A stretch of DNA of 64,000 nucleotides. Source: Sphingomonas sp. SUN019 (GTDB lineage Bacteria > Pseudomonadota > Alphaproteobacteria > Sphingomonadales > Sphingomonadaceae). Shown here in pieces: positions 26,245-33,715 of the stretch. Position numbers and translations under genes: made by a program. Location of the stretch: the NCBI RefSeq assembly GCF_024758705.1, contig NZ_CP096971.1, positions 2,819,501 through 2,883,500 of the forward strand, given 5' to 3'. The notes below the pieces were generated by a model. The model was not told the origin of the DNA and made no database searches. It worked only from the letters and a program-made list of their open reading frames with translations. Within the stretch, counting starts at the first letter, position 1, and each line of letters opens with the position of its first letter.

Positions 26245-26352
26245 CCTCCCCTGCAAGGGGAGGTGGTGCGCAGCGCCGGAGGGGTGTCGCGCTCTCGATA
26301 GGGTGACACCCCTTCGTCAGGCTTCGCCTGCCACCTCCCCTTGCAGGGGAGG
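26245..26352. repeat. large imperfect palindromic repeat element
   Basis: The outer arms are 22-nt perfect inverted repeats (26245-26266 and 26331-26352; each arm begins CCTCCCCTGCAAGGGGAGG in one direction and is itself nearly palindromic). An inner pair (GGGGTGTC / GACACCCC) closes a 14-nt loop. The element lies downstream of the GPH transporter and upstream of the CHAP gene. Such CCTCCCC...GGGGAGG elements are dispersed in alphaproteobacterial intergenic DNA; here it may act as a terminator. It differs from the 21258/27100 palindrome family. Confidence 0.8.
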
Positions 26353-26494
26353 ACTAAGAGCGGAATCCCATCCCATTCCGCCACTCGTCGGCGCGCAAAC
26401 ACCGTTCGTCGGCTTTGGTTCCCGCGGCTATTGGTTTCTTTAACCTGCCCGGATAGCCCGGATACATCGAACAACCGGGGACCGGGGGGTCGCA

Positions 26495-27067
26495 ATGAAT
26501 TTCAGGGCGTTGGCAGCGCGTTTTGCGCTGGTGGTATCGTGCGGCCTGCTGACGGCCACCCCCGCGATGGCGCAATTCTGGCAGTGTGCGCCCTACGCCC
26601 GTGAAATTTCCGGCATCCAGATCCGCGGTAACGCGAATACCTGGTGGGGCCAGGCGGCGGGCAAACATGCGCGTGGCAAGGCCCCGAAGGTCGGCGCGGT
26701 GCTCGCTTTTCAGTCCACCGCGCGGATGCGCGTCGGCCATGTCGCGATGGTGTCGCGGATCGTCGACGACCGCGAAGTCCTGCTGACCCACGCAAACTGG
26801 TCGCGCCGCGGCGGGATCGAACGCGACGTGCGCGCGGTCGACGTGTCGGCGGCGGGCGACTGGAGCGTGGTGAAGGTCTGGTATGCGCCGCAGGGCGGCC
26901 TCGGCACGTCGAGCTATCCGACCAACGGTTTCATCTATTCGGATCAGGCCCCCGCCCAGACTCCTGCGGTGCAGGACGAAGCGCAGCTGCCGACGTTATA
27001 CTACGCGTCGTCGAACCCGATTTCGGTTAAGGGCACGCTGACGGGCTTCGCACCGCTGGCGCGCTAG
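26495..27067 (+). CDS. exported CHAP-domain peptidoglycan hydrolase-like protein
   Basis: A 190-aa protein with a signal peptide (ending ATPAMAQ) followed by a CHAP domain: the catalytic Cys in WQCAPYARE, the His in VGHVAMVSRI and a polar third residue in LTHANW. CHAP enzymes cleave peptidoglycan amide or peptide bonds as NlpC/P60-like cysteine hydrolases. The C-terminal 60 residues are low-complexity and Pro/Ala-rich. The start has a G-rich ribosome binding site. The protein should act in the periplasm or at the cell surface. It stands alone between two palindromic elements. The family assignment is firm; a non-hydrolytic cell-wall role is possible. Confidence 0.85.
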   Translation: MNFRALAARFALVVSCGLLTATPAMAQFWQCAPYAREISGIQIRGNANTWWGQAAGKHARGKAPKVGAVLAFQSTARMRVGHVAMVSRIVDDREVLLTHANWSRRGGIERDVRAVDVSAAGDWSVVKVWYAPQGGLGTSSYPTNGFIYSDQAPAQTPAVQDEAQLPTLYYASSNPISVKGTLTGFAPLAR

Positions 27068-27099
27068 TTTGATCCGCTCACGCGGATAAGTCGGCACCG

Positions 27100-27163
27100 G
27101 CCCGCTCCCCCGCCCCGCCTCCCAATCAGGATATTCTGTGGGAGGCGGGGCGGGGGAGCGGGC
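27100..27163. repeat. perfect 25-bp inverted repeat, family copy B
   Basis: Arms 27100-27124 and 27139-27163 are perfect complements over 25 bp around a 14-nt loop. The core GCCCGCTCCCC matches copy A at 21258, and the flanking GCTCACGCG and GGCxCCxGCCCG segments also match, so they are one element family. It lies downstream of the CHAP gene and converges on msrB. Confidence 0.88.
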
Positions 27164-27205
27164 TGTTTGATCGGTTCAGCGACGCTGAACCGATCAAACA
27201 GCCCG
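27159..27205. terminator. perfect 22-bp hairpin at msrB 3' end
   Basis: Arms 27159-27180 and 27184-27205 are perfectly complementary with a 3-nt loop (GAC). It overlaps the last codons and stop of msrB on the minus strand, and its left arm overlaps the end of the neighbouring palindrome. It probably blocks read-through from both directions, although no long T-run follows, so it is not a textbook rho-independent terminator. Confidence 0.6.
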
Positions 27206-27682
27206 AAACGTCATCGCCAGCCCGTTCATGCAATACCGCTTGCCGGTCGGCTTCGGACCGTCGTCGAAGACGTGGCCGAGATGCCCGCCGCAGCGGCGGC
27301 AATGAACTTCGGTTCGCGCCATCATCATCGCGCGGTCGGTCTTCGTGGCGACCGCATTCGGCAGCGGCGCCCAGAAACTTGGCCAGCCGGTGCCGCTCTC
27401 GAACTTCGTCTTCGAGCTGAACAACGGCAATTTGCACCCCGCGCAGGCGAAAATCCCGGCGCGCTTCTCCCCGTTGAGCGGACTCGAATAGGGACGCTCG
27501 GTGTCCTCGTGACGCAGCACCTGATAGGCGGCCGGCGACAGCTTCGCCTTCCACTGCGCATCGCTCAGCGTGACCGCAAAGCGTTCGGGCGCGGCGGCGG
27601 GCGCGGCGCTGCAGCCAAAGATGGCGAATGCGCCCCCGCCAATACCGGCTAGCGACAGGAAATGACGACGGTCGTGGGTCAT
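27194..27682 (-). CDS. msrB: peptide-methionine (R)-S-oxide reductase with Tat signal
   Basis: A 162-aa MsrB that reduces the R-epimer of methionine sulfoxide in oxidised proteins. It has the zinc-binding CAGC and CRRC pairs, FESGTGWPSFW, GHLGHVFDDGP and the catalytic RYCMNG cysteine. The N-terminus DRRHFLSLAGIGGGAF is a twin-arginine signal with a downstream lipobox-like FGCSA, so the enzyme is likely exported folded and may be lipid-anchored in the periplasm. I chose the ATG at 27682, which puts the RR motif near the start; a longer in-frame ORF to 27727 is unsupported. Confidence 0.92.
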   Translation of the reverse strand: MTHDRRHFLSLAGIGGGAFAIFGCSAAPAAAPERFAVTLSDAQWKAKLSPAAYQVLRHEDTERPYSSPLNGEKRAGIFACAGCKLPLFSSKTKFESGTGWPSFWAPLPNAVATKTDRAMMMARTEVHCRRCGGHLGHVFDDGPKPTGKRYCMNGLAMTFRAV

Positions 27683-27798
27683 GGGAACCTCTTTTCCAAT
27701 ACGATATAGTTCGCCGCAGCGACGCATCCAGTTACGTCACTGATCGGGATCAGGATGATCTTGTGGAACGAAGCGTGTCGGACGCGGGTTTCCGGGTC

Positions 27799-28080
27799 AT
27801 GTCCTTCCAGCAACTCGATCCGCCGCTTCCGGTCCATATCCTTGACAAGGGGCCGGGCTATGCCTTCGCCGTGATCGATTACGGGCAGGAGCATAATCTG
27901 ATCTGGGTTACGGCGATCAACGAAACGGGCGAGATCTGGTGCGCGCCCAATCCGCGCGTGCGGCTGCAGGCGAACTGGACGATGGGTCGCGCAAAGCCTC
28001 CAGCGGTGGCCGCGGCGCGCGACGGGGACTGCTCCGGCGCGGCCGAACCGTTGCGGGCGGAAACCGTGAAGCCGAACTGA
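27799..28080 (+). CDS. small conserved-looking hypothetical protein
   Basis: A 93-aa protein of unknown function, no signal peptide. The first 60 residues are compact (LPVHILDKGPGYAFAVIDYG, IWVTAINETGEIWCAPNPRV) and look like a folded beta-rich domain; the remainder is a charged Ala/Pro tail. The ATG at 27799 begins just before the conserved-looking part. An upstream in-frame start at 27628 would overlap msrB on the opposite strand and adds low-complexity sequence. It sits immediately upstream of proA, 44 nt away, but nothing links it functionally to proline synthesis. Confidence 0.6.
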   Translation: MSFQQLDPPLPVHILDKGPGYAFAVIDYGQEHNLIWVTAINETGEIWCAPNPRVRLQANWTMGRAKPPAVAAARDGDCSGAAEPLRAETVKPN

Positions 28081-28124
28081 ACCACGCTATGGGCGTCGCG
28101 CAAGCCGCGTGATAATCGGGCGCG

Positions 28125-29387
28125 ATGCTCGATCCTGCGAATCCGACGGCGCTGATCGCCGACATGGGCCGACGCGCGCGTCAGGCCGCTACAGCGCTTG
28201 CGCGTTTGCCCGACGCCGACAAGGCGCGCGCTTTGGTTGCGGCGGCGGATGCAATCCGCGCGGCGCAATCCGACATTCTCGCTGCCAACGCCACAGACAT
28301 GGCGCGCGCCAAGGTGAATGGCCTGTCGGGTGCATTACTCGATCGCCTGATGCTCGACGCCGAACGGGTCGCAGCGATGGCGGCGGCGGTGGAGACGGTG
28401 GCGACGCTCGACGATCCGGTCGGCGCAGTGATTGACGAACGCGTTCGCCCAAACGGTCTGGTCCTCCGCCGCGTGCGCGTGCCGATCGGGGTGATCGGCA
28501 TCATCTACGAAAGCCGCCCCAACGTAACCGCCGACGCCGCGGCGCTATGCGTCCGATCGGGCAACGCCGTCATCCTGCGCGGCGGCTCGGAAGCGATGGA
28601 GAGCAACCGCGCTATCCACACAGCGTTATTGAACGGCCTGGAGTCGGCGGGCTTTCCCGCGGACGCGGTGCAGCTTGTGCCGACGACCGATCGTGCGGCG
28701 GTCGGCGCGATGCTGGCGGCGGACGGTATGATAGACCTGATCGTGCCGCGTGGCGGCAAGAGCCTGGTCGCGCGCGTGCAGGCCGAAGCGCGCGTCCCCG
28801 TGCTGGCGCACCTCGACGGCATCAATCACGTCTACGTCCACGCCTCCGCCGACCCGGTGATGGCCAAGGCGATCGTGTGCGACTCCAAGATGCGGCGCAC
28901 CGGCGTATGCGGCGCGATGGAAACGTTGCTGATCGATCGCGATTTCCCGGAGCCGGTAGAGTTGGTCGAAGCATTGCAGCGGTCTGGCTGCCAGGTGCGC
29001 GGCGATACTCTTGAGGCGTCGACCGGAGAGATCGTGGAGCCGGTCAGCGATGCCGACTGGGATACCGAATACCTTGACGCGATTGCTTCGGTTGCACTGG
29101 TTGAGGGGGCCGACGACGCGATCGCACACATCGCCCGCCACGGATCGCACCACACCGATGCAATCGTGGCAGAGGACGAGGGAGTGGCGCAACGTTTTCT
29201 GGCCGAAGTCGATTCAGCGATCGTCCTGTGGAACGCTTCGACCCAGTTCGCCGACGGCGGTGAATTTGGCCTCGGCGCGGAGATTGGCATCGCCACCGGC
29301 CGCCTCCACGCCCGCGGCCCCGTCGCGTTGGAGGGGCTGACGACGTACAAGTGGGTCGGCGTCGGCACAGGGCAGGTGCGGGGTTGA
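28125..29387 (+). CDS. proA: gamma-glutamyl phosphate reductase
   Basis: A 420-aa ALDH-superfamily enzyme that reduces gamma-glutamyl phosphate to glutamate-5-semialdehyde with NADPH, the second step of proline synthesis. Family landmarks are [40 protein letters not shown], the catalytic Cys in [13 protein letters not shown] and [20 protein letters not shown]. The length is standard. It starts the conserved proA-nadD-rsfS-rlmH-envC-like block. Unusually, a toxin-antitoxin pair now lies between it and nadD. Cytoplasmic; no regulatory site is evident. Confidence 0.97.
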   Translation: MLDPANPTALIADMGRRARQAATALARLPDADKARALVAAADAIRAAQSDILAANATDMARAKVNGLSGALLDRLMLDAERVAAMAAAVETVATLDDPVGAVIDERVRPNGLVLRRVRVPIGVIGIIYESRPNVTADAAALCVRSGNAVILRGGSEAMESNRAIHTALLNGLESAGFPADAVQLVPTTDRAAVGAMLAADGMIDLIVPRGGKSLVARVQAEARVPVLAHLDGINHVYVHASADPVMAKAIVCDSKMRRTGVCGAMETLLIDRDFPEPVELVEALQRSGCQVRGDTLEASTGEIVEPVSDADWDTEYLDAIASVALVEGADDAIAHIARHGSHHTDAIVAEDEGVAQRFLAEVDSAIVLWNASTQFADGGEFGLGAEIGIATGRLHARGPVALEGLTTYKWVGVGTGQVRG

Positions 29388-29419
29388 TCGCATGCGGCTT
29401 CAGCCCTAGCTATTTTGGC

Positions 29420-29668
29420 ATGACGCAACACGCACCCATCGAATTGGATCGTGAACTCCAAGACGCCGCGCAGGCCGCCGCGGCTTGGCGCGATATGTCG
29501 CTGCAAGAATATGCGCGGCAGGTGATTGCTCGCGCGTCGGAGATGGACGCCGAACTGGCGGCTTTCGTACAGGAAGGTATCGACTCGGCGGATCGCGGCG
29601 AACTGATCAGCCAGGAAGAAATGGAGGCGTGGTTCGAGGCGCGACGTCGGTCAGCCGCCGCTGAATGA
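29420..29668 (+). CDS. type II antitoxin, ParD/CopG-like
   Basis: An 82-aa protein with an N-terminal ribbon-helix-helix-like segment ([36 protein letters not shown]) and an acidic C-terminal tail ([17 protein letters not shown]) of the type that wraps the toxin. Its stop overlaps the toxin start (ATGA), typical of antitoxin-toxin operons. The RHH domain would bind and autoregulate the promoter just upstream, in the 32 bp after proA. Assignment to the ParD/CopG superfamily rests on the pattern and on the toxin partner. Confidence 0.78.
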   Translation: MTQHAPIELDRELQDAAQAAAAWRDMSLQEYARQVIARASEMDAELAAFVQEGIDSADRGELISQEEMEAWFEARRRSAAAE

Positions 29669-29949
29669 ATCGCGCGCGTTGGACCGCAAGGGCGCGCGCC
29701 GACCTCGCCGCCGTTGACGATTATTACTGTCCGATAGCGCCGGAATATGCGCTAAGGATCGGGCGAGAGGCGCTGGCGGCGGCACGCTTTCTCGCGGCTC
29801 ATCCCGCGTCCGGTCCAGCATTCGGCGGTGGGACGCGAAAGTGGCGGATTCGATCGACTGACTATCTGCTGATCTACCGGATCGTAACTGGCGGGATCGA
29901 GATCGTGCGCTTGCGGCACGCGCACGAGGACTGGCGGACGGACCCTTGA
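29665..29949 (+). CDS. type II toxin, ParE/RelE superfamily
   Basis: A 94-aa protein with the ParE fold pattern: [19 protein letters not shown], a central helix region with Ala/Arg repeats, then [15 protein letters not shown] and [14 protein letters not shown], the beta-hairpin and C-terminal strand. ParE toxins poison gyrase, whereas RelE-type relatives cleave mRNA; the sequence alone does not decide. Its stop overlaps the TTG start of nadD (TTGA), so toxin translation runs directly into an essential gene. It looks like an intact, potentially functional pair with the antitoxin upstream. Confidence 0.85.
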   Translation: MNRARWTARARADLAAVDDYYCPIAPEYALRIGREALAAARFLAAHPASGPAFGGGTRKWRIRSTDYLLIYRIVTGGIEIVRLRHAHEDWRTDP

Positions 29950-30569
29950 CCCGCATCGGACTCCTCGGCGGGTCGTTCAATCCGGCGCACTCGGGGCATC
30001 GCGCGGTCAGCCTCGCTGCGATGCGGGCTTTGGAACTGGATGCGGTTTGGTTGCTGGTTTCGCCCGGCAATCCGCTGAAGCCCGCGAAGGGGATGGCGCC
30101 GTTCGTCGCGCGGCTGGCGTCGGCGCGCGCGGCGGCGCGGCGGTCGCGCATCCGGGCGAGCGATATCGAGGCGCGACTCGGCACGCGGTACACCGTCGAT
30201 ACGCTGGCCGCGTTGATCCGGCGTTATCCGAAGAACCGCTTCGTGTGGTTGATGGGGGCGGACAATCTCGCCCAGTTCCACCGCTGGCGCGACTGGCGGA
30301 AAATCGCGCGGATGATGCCGATTGCGGTGATCGCGCGTCCGGGCTATGACGCTAAGGCCCTCGCGGCGCCCGCGACGGGATGGCTGCGGCGTTTCCAGCG
30401 GCGCCCCGGTCAGGTAAAGGACTGGACCGAGTGGAGCTTGCCGGCCCTCGTGCTGTTGCGCTTCCGCCCCGATCCGACCTCCGCGACGCGGCTTCGCGCC
30501 GCCGATCCTGACTGGCACGTTCACTACGCCGCCCCACCAACCCCACCCAAACCGGCAACACAGGAGTAA
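29946..30569 (+). CDS. nadD: nicotinate-nucleotide adenylyltransferase
   Basis: A 207-aa nucleotidyltransferase that converts nicotinate mononucleotide and ATP to deamido-NAD, an essential step of NAD synthesis. It has [15 protein letters not shown] (the (T/H)xGH-type phosphate-binding motif), [11 protein letters not shown] and [16 protein letters not shown]. The TTG start overlaps the ParE stop (TTGA), so its translation is likely coupled to the toxin gene. RsfS follows after 2 nt. The gene order with rsfS and rlmH is widely conserved. Confidence 0.95.
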   Translation: MTRIGLLGGSFNPAHSGHRAVSLAAMRALELDAVWLLVSPGNPLKPAKGMAPFVARLASARAAARRSRIRASDIEARLGTRYTVDTLAALIRRYPKNRFVWLMGADNLAQFHRWRDWRKIARMMPIAVIARPGYDAKALAAPATGWLRRFQRRPGQVKDWTEWSLPALVLLRFRPDPTSATRLRAADPDWHVHYAAPPTPPKPATQE

Positions 30570-30571
30570 CC

Positions 30572-30985
30572 TTGCCCGCCACCGCCACAGCGTATCGATC
30601 GTCCGACGCGGACAGCGTCGCCACGCTTCACCGCATCGTCCTCCAGTCGCTCGACGACGACCAGGCCGCGGACACGATCTCTATCCCGCTCGCCGGGAAA
30701 TCCTCGATCGCCGATCACATGATCATCGCCAGCGGACGATCGACGCGTCAGGTCGCGTCGATGGCGTCGAAGCTGGCCGAGAAGATCAAGGGCGAAACCG
30801 GGCGCAGCCCGCGGATCGAGGGATTGCCGACCGCCGATTGGGTGCTGATCGATGCGGGCGACGTGATCGTCCACCTGTTCCGCCCCGAGGTGCGCAGCTT
30901 CTATAATCTGGAGCGGATGTGGTCGTTCGGCGACGCGCCGGCGCCCGAGCCCGAAGCCCCGACCGATATGAGTGGGATCAACTGA
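30572..30985 (+). CDS. rsfS: ribosomal silencing factor RsfS
   Basis: A 137-aa protein of the RsfS/YbeB/iojap family, which binds L14 and blocks subunit joining under nutrient limitation. Family features are DTISIPLAGKSSIADHMIIASG, GEGxPRIEG-like RSPRIEGLP, DWVLIDAGDVIVHLF and YNLERMW. The TTG start is preceded by a good AGGAG site. An N-terminal extension of about 20 residues and an acidic tail are longer than in E. coli but common in alphaproteobacteria. The 3' end overlaps rlmH by 14 bp. Confidence 0.95.
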   Translation: MPATATAYRSSDADSVATLHRIVLQSLDDDQAADTISIPLAGKSSIADHMIIASGRSTRQVASMASKLAEKIKGETGRSPRIEGLPTADWVLIDAGDVIVHLFRPEVRSFYNLERMWSFGDAPAPEPEAPTDMSGIN

Positions 30986-31409
30986 CCTGATCCTGCATAT
31001 TGTCGCGCGCGGCCGGATCGGGCGATCGCCCGAGGCAGATCTGGTTGCGCGCTATCTGAAGCGGATTGCGTGGCCGACAAGGGTGACGGAATTGCCCGAC
31101 ACCGGCGGGCGCGCGCCCGCCCTGCCGGGGCAAGCGAAGCGCGTGCTGCTCGACGAAAAAGGCGAAATGCTATCGTCGGTCGAATTCGCGACGCTGCTGG
31201 GACGATGGCGTGATGACGGGGTGCGCGAAACGCGCTTCCTGATCGGCGCGGCGGACGGGTTCGATAACGCCGAGCGGGCGGGAGCCGACCGATTGCTGTC
31301 GTTTGGGCGCGCGACCTGGCCGCACATGATGGCGCGCGCGATGCTGGCGGAGCAATTGTTTCGCGCCACGAGCATCCTTGCCAATCACCCCTATCACCGC
31401 GAAGGCTAG
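30972..31409 (+). CDS. rlmH: 23S rRNA pseudouridine-1915 N3-methyltransferase
   Basis: A protein of up to 145 aa of the SPOUT class that methylates Psi1915 in helix 69 of 23S rRNA. Visible landmarks are LLDEKGEMLSSVEFA, FLIGAADGF (the SAM-binding knot region) and the C-terminal RAMLAEQLFRATSILANHPYHRE signature. The GTG at 30972 overlaps rsfS; the first residues are not diagnostic, so the true start may be a few codons later. Cytoplasmic, co-transcribed with rsfS and nadD. Confidence 0.95.
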   Translation: MGSTDLILHIVARGRIGRSPEADLVARYLKRIAWPTRVTELPDTGGRAPALPGQAKRVLLDEKGEMLSSVEFATLLGRWRDDGVRETRFLIGAADGFDNAERAGADRLLSFGRATWPHMMARAMLAEQLFRATSILANHPYHREG

Positions 31410-31414
31410 GCGCC

Positions 31415-32566
31415 ATGCTGGGGCGGCGGGTGGCTATGGTGATCGGGGGGGCGGTGCTGCTCGCCACGTCCGCGCCCGCGCAGGATCGATTGGCGATCGA
31501 ACGTGAGCGGCTGGAGCGCGCGAAGTCCGACGCCGACGCCGCGGCGAAGCGCGCCGTCGCGCTCGACCGGCAGGCCGCGGCGGAGCGCGATGCGGCGGCC
31601 AAGGCGCGAGCCGAGGAAGCGGCGATGGGCGAACGGATTGCAGCCGCCGAAGCCGATATCACCGCCGCCCGCGCCCGCGTCGCGATCGTCGAGCGGTTGC
31701 TGGCCGAACAACGCGCCGATCTGGGCGCGCGGCAGCAGCCGGTCGCGCGGTTGCTCGCGGCGTTGGGATCGCTCGCGCGACGGCCCGCGGTGGCGGCGAT
31801 CGCGCAGCCGGGCTCGGTCGACGATCTGGTCCATATCCGCGCGGTGCTGGGTACGGCGCTGCCCGTCGTGCGCGCGCGTACTACGGACGTGCGGGAAGAA
31901 CTCGACCGCACGCGGGCGCTGCAGGCGAATGCGGCGCTCGCGGCGAAAAGCCTGCGCGACGGCCGCGTGACGCTGGTGCGCGAACGGCGCGCGCTGGCGG
32001 CGCTGCAGGTGCGCCACGCGGCGGCGGCGACGCGGCTGGGACGCGACGCTTTGGCCGAATCCGACCGCGCGATCGGGCTGGGCGAGGCGGCGCGCGACAT
32101 CGTCGACCGGATGGAGACGATCGGCGACGACCGGGCGACGCGCGCGGCGCTTTCGCGATTGCCGGGGCCGCCCGTGACTGACCCGGCCCCAATTGGCCAA
32201 GCGCCGACCTATCGCCTGCCGGTGCGTGGCAGGTTGCTGGCGGGACTCGGCGAAGTGTCCGAAAATGGCGTGCGTGCGCGGGGCCTTTCCGTCGCCACCG
32301 AACCGGGCGCGCGGGTGATCGCCCCCGCAGCGGGAAAGATCGTCTTTGCGCGCGCGTTTCGCGGCTTCGGGCAGGTGGTGATCGTCGATCACGGCGCTGA
32401 ATGGACGACGCTCGTCACCGGTTTGGGCGCGGTCGATGTGGCGGCAGGACAGGCCGTGACGGCGGGCGATGTTCTGGGTCGCGCGGGCCGTGGCGAGCGC
32501 GCTCAGGTTGGGGTGGAACTGCGCCGCCACGGGCGACCGGTGGACATCACCGGGCTGATCGGGTGA
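31415..32566 (+). CDS. EnvC-like murein hydrolase activator with degenerate M23 domain
   Basis: A 383-aa exported protein. After a signal peptide (ending TSAPAQ) come about 200 residues rich in Ala, Arg and Glu with heptad-like repeats, the predicted coiled coil of EnvC-type proteins. The last 115 residues resemble a LytM/M23 domain (GARVIAPAAGKIVFARAFRGFG, VIVDHGAEW), but the metal ligands are missing: the usual HxxxD is RARGLSVAT and the HxH is replaced by GVELRRH. It is therefore likely non-catalytic and activates an amidase during cell separation, as EnvC does. It follows rlmH by 5 nt, as in many alphaproteobacteria, where a carboxy-terminal protease usually comes next; here a minus-strand SDR does. 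Confidence 0.85.
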   Translation: MLGRRVAMVIGGAVLLATSAPAQDRLAIERERLERAKSDADAAAKRAVALDRQAAAERDAAAKARAEEAAMGERIAAAEADITAARARVAIVERLLAEQRADLGARQQPVARLLAALGSLARRPAVAAIAQPGSVDDLVHIRAVLGTALPVVRARTTDVREELDRTRALQANAALAAKSLRDGRVTLVRERRALAALQVRHAAAATRLGRDALAESDRAIGLGEAARDIVDRMETIGDDRATRAALSRLPGPPVTDPAPIGQAPTYRLPVRGRLLAGLGEVSENGVRARGLSVATEPGARVIAPAAGKIVFARAFRGFGQVVIVDHGAEWTTLVTGLGAVDVAAGQAVTAGDVLGRAGRGERAQVGVELRRHGRPVDITGLIG

Positions 32567-33349
32567 TCAGTTCGCGGCCGCGAAGATCGCGCGTAGGTCG
32601 GGCTGGCCGGTGTGTGCGCCTAGGCCCCCGTCGACCGGGATCGCCGCGCCGGTGAGGTAGCTGGCATCGTCCGAGGCGAGGAAGCACGCGACCGCGGCGA
32701 TTTCCTCAGGCCGCGCGAAGCGTTTCATCGGAACGACCTGCTCCCACGCGTCGCGCAGGCCCGGCACCTGCATGATTCCGTCGGTCAGGATCGGCGTGTC
32801 GACCGGGCCGGGGCAGATCGCGTTCGCGCGGATGTTGTCGCGCGCGTGGTCGATCGCCAGGCTGCGGGTGTAGTTCACGACTGCGCCCTTCGCGGCATTG
32901 TACGCGGTGAAGCCATAGTCGCCCGCCAGCCCGGAAGCAGAGGCCGTGTTGATGATCACCCCGCCGCCGCGCTTGCGCATTTCGGGGATGGCTGCGCGAC
33001 AGGCGTAGAAGACCGCGTCGAGATCGATCGCGATGACGCGCCGCCAGTCCTCGATCGCCAGGTCGGGGGTTTCGCCGAAGCAGCCGATCCCTGCGTTATT
33101 GTAAAGGATGTCGATGCCGCCGAAACGCGCGACGGTCGCGGCGACCAACGCTTTGACCGCGGCAGGATCCGCGACGTCGGTCGCCTGGAAAGCGGCTCGC
33201 TCGCCCAACTCTTGCGCCAGCGCGGCACCCGTGTCGCTGAGATCGGCGATCATCACGCTCGCACCTTCGGCATGGAGACGCCGAACGCTCGCCGCGCCTA
33301 TGCCCGATGCGCCGCCGGTGATGATGGCGACCTTGCCGTGAAACCGCAC
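32567..33349 (-). CDS. SDR family oxidoreductase
   Basis: A 260-aa classical SDR with TGGASGIG, IADLSD (acidic residue, NAD preference), NNAGIG, catalytic Ser in NTASASG, YNAAKGA and VDGG. It closely resembles the reductase at 23908-24735 in layout. It starts with GTG at 33349. The stop lies directly against the stop of the EnvC-like gene (convergent, no gap), so their transcripts must overlap at the 3' ends. It is 7 nt downstream of a small hypothetical gene and probably shares its operon. The substrate cannot be assigned. Confidence 0.88.
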   Translation of the reverse strand: MRFHGKVAIITGGASGIGAASVRRLHAEGASVMIADLSDTGAALAQELGERAAFQATDVADPAAVKALVAATVARFGGIDILYNNAGIGCFGETPDLAIEDWRRVIAIDLDAVFYACRAAIPEMRKRGGGVIINTASASGLAGDYGFTAYNAAKGAVVNYTRSLAIDHARDNIRANAICPGPVDTPILTDGIMQVPGLRDAWEQVVPMKRFARPEEIAAVACFLASDDASYLTGAAIPVDGGLGAHTGQPDLRAIFAAAN

Positions 33350-33356
33350 GCTGGGT

Positions 33357-33623
33357 TCAGAAGCGGCGGTGTTTTCCGCCGTACTTCTTGCCGATATAGT
33401 CGCCGATCTGCGTCATTTCGTTCGCCGCGGCGGTCACGCCCTCTGCGCAGCAGGGCAGGGGATCGCGCTCATGCTGCGCGGCGCGCATCTGCACCTTCGC
33501 GCACAGATCCTCGATATCGGCGCGCGTGAGCAAATTCTTCTCACGCATCAGGCAAAGCAGGCTCTGCAGGATCACCATCGTCTTTTCGTTGGCCTGAGCC
33601 TCGGTAAGCTCGAACTGCGCCAT
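33357..33623 (-). CDS. small conserved-looking hypothetical protein
   Basis: An 88-aa, mostly helical, soluble protein with no signal peptide. It has a leucine-rich N-terminal half (ILQSLLCLMREKNLLTRADI) and two adjacent cysteines (LPCCAEG). I do not recognise the family. A clear AAGGAGAG site precedes the ATG at 33623. It lies just upstream of the SDR on the same strand and may be co-transcribed with it. No catalytic pattern is visible; a regulatory or assembly role is as likely as any other. Confidence 0.65.
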   Translation of the reverse strand: MAQFELTEAQANEKTMVILQSLLCLMREKNLLTRADIEDLCAKVQMRAAQHERDPLPCCAEGVTAAANEMTQIGDYIGKKYGGKHRRF

Positions 33624-33715
33624 CAAACTCTCCTTATATTTTCAGGAGAGGATATGCCGATTCCGGCGCGACGCAAGTGCGTATCGTCACGGCCATAACC
33701 AAGGTTATGGTTACG

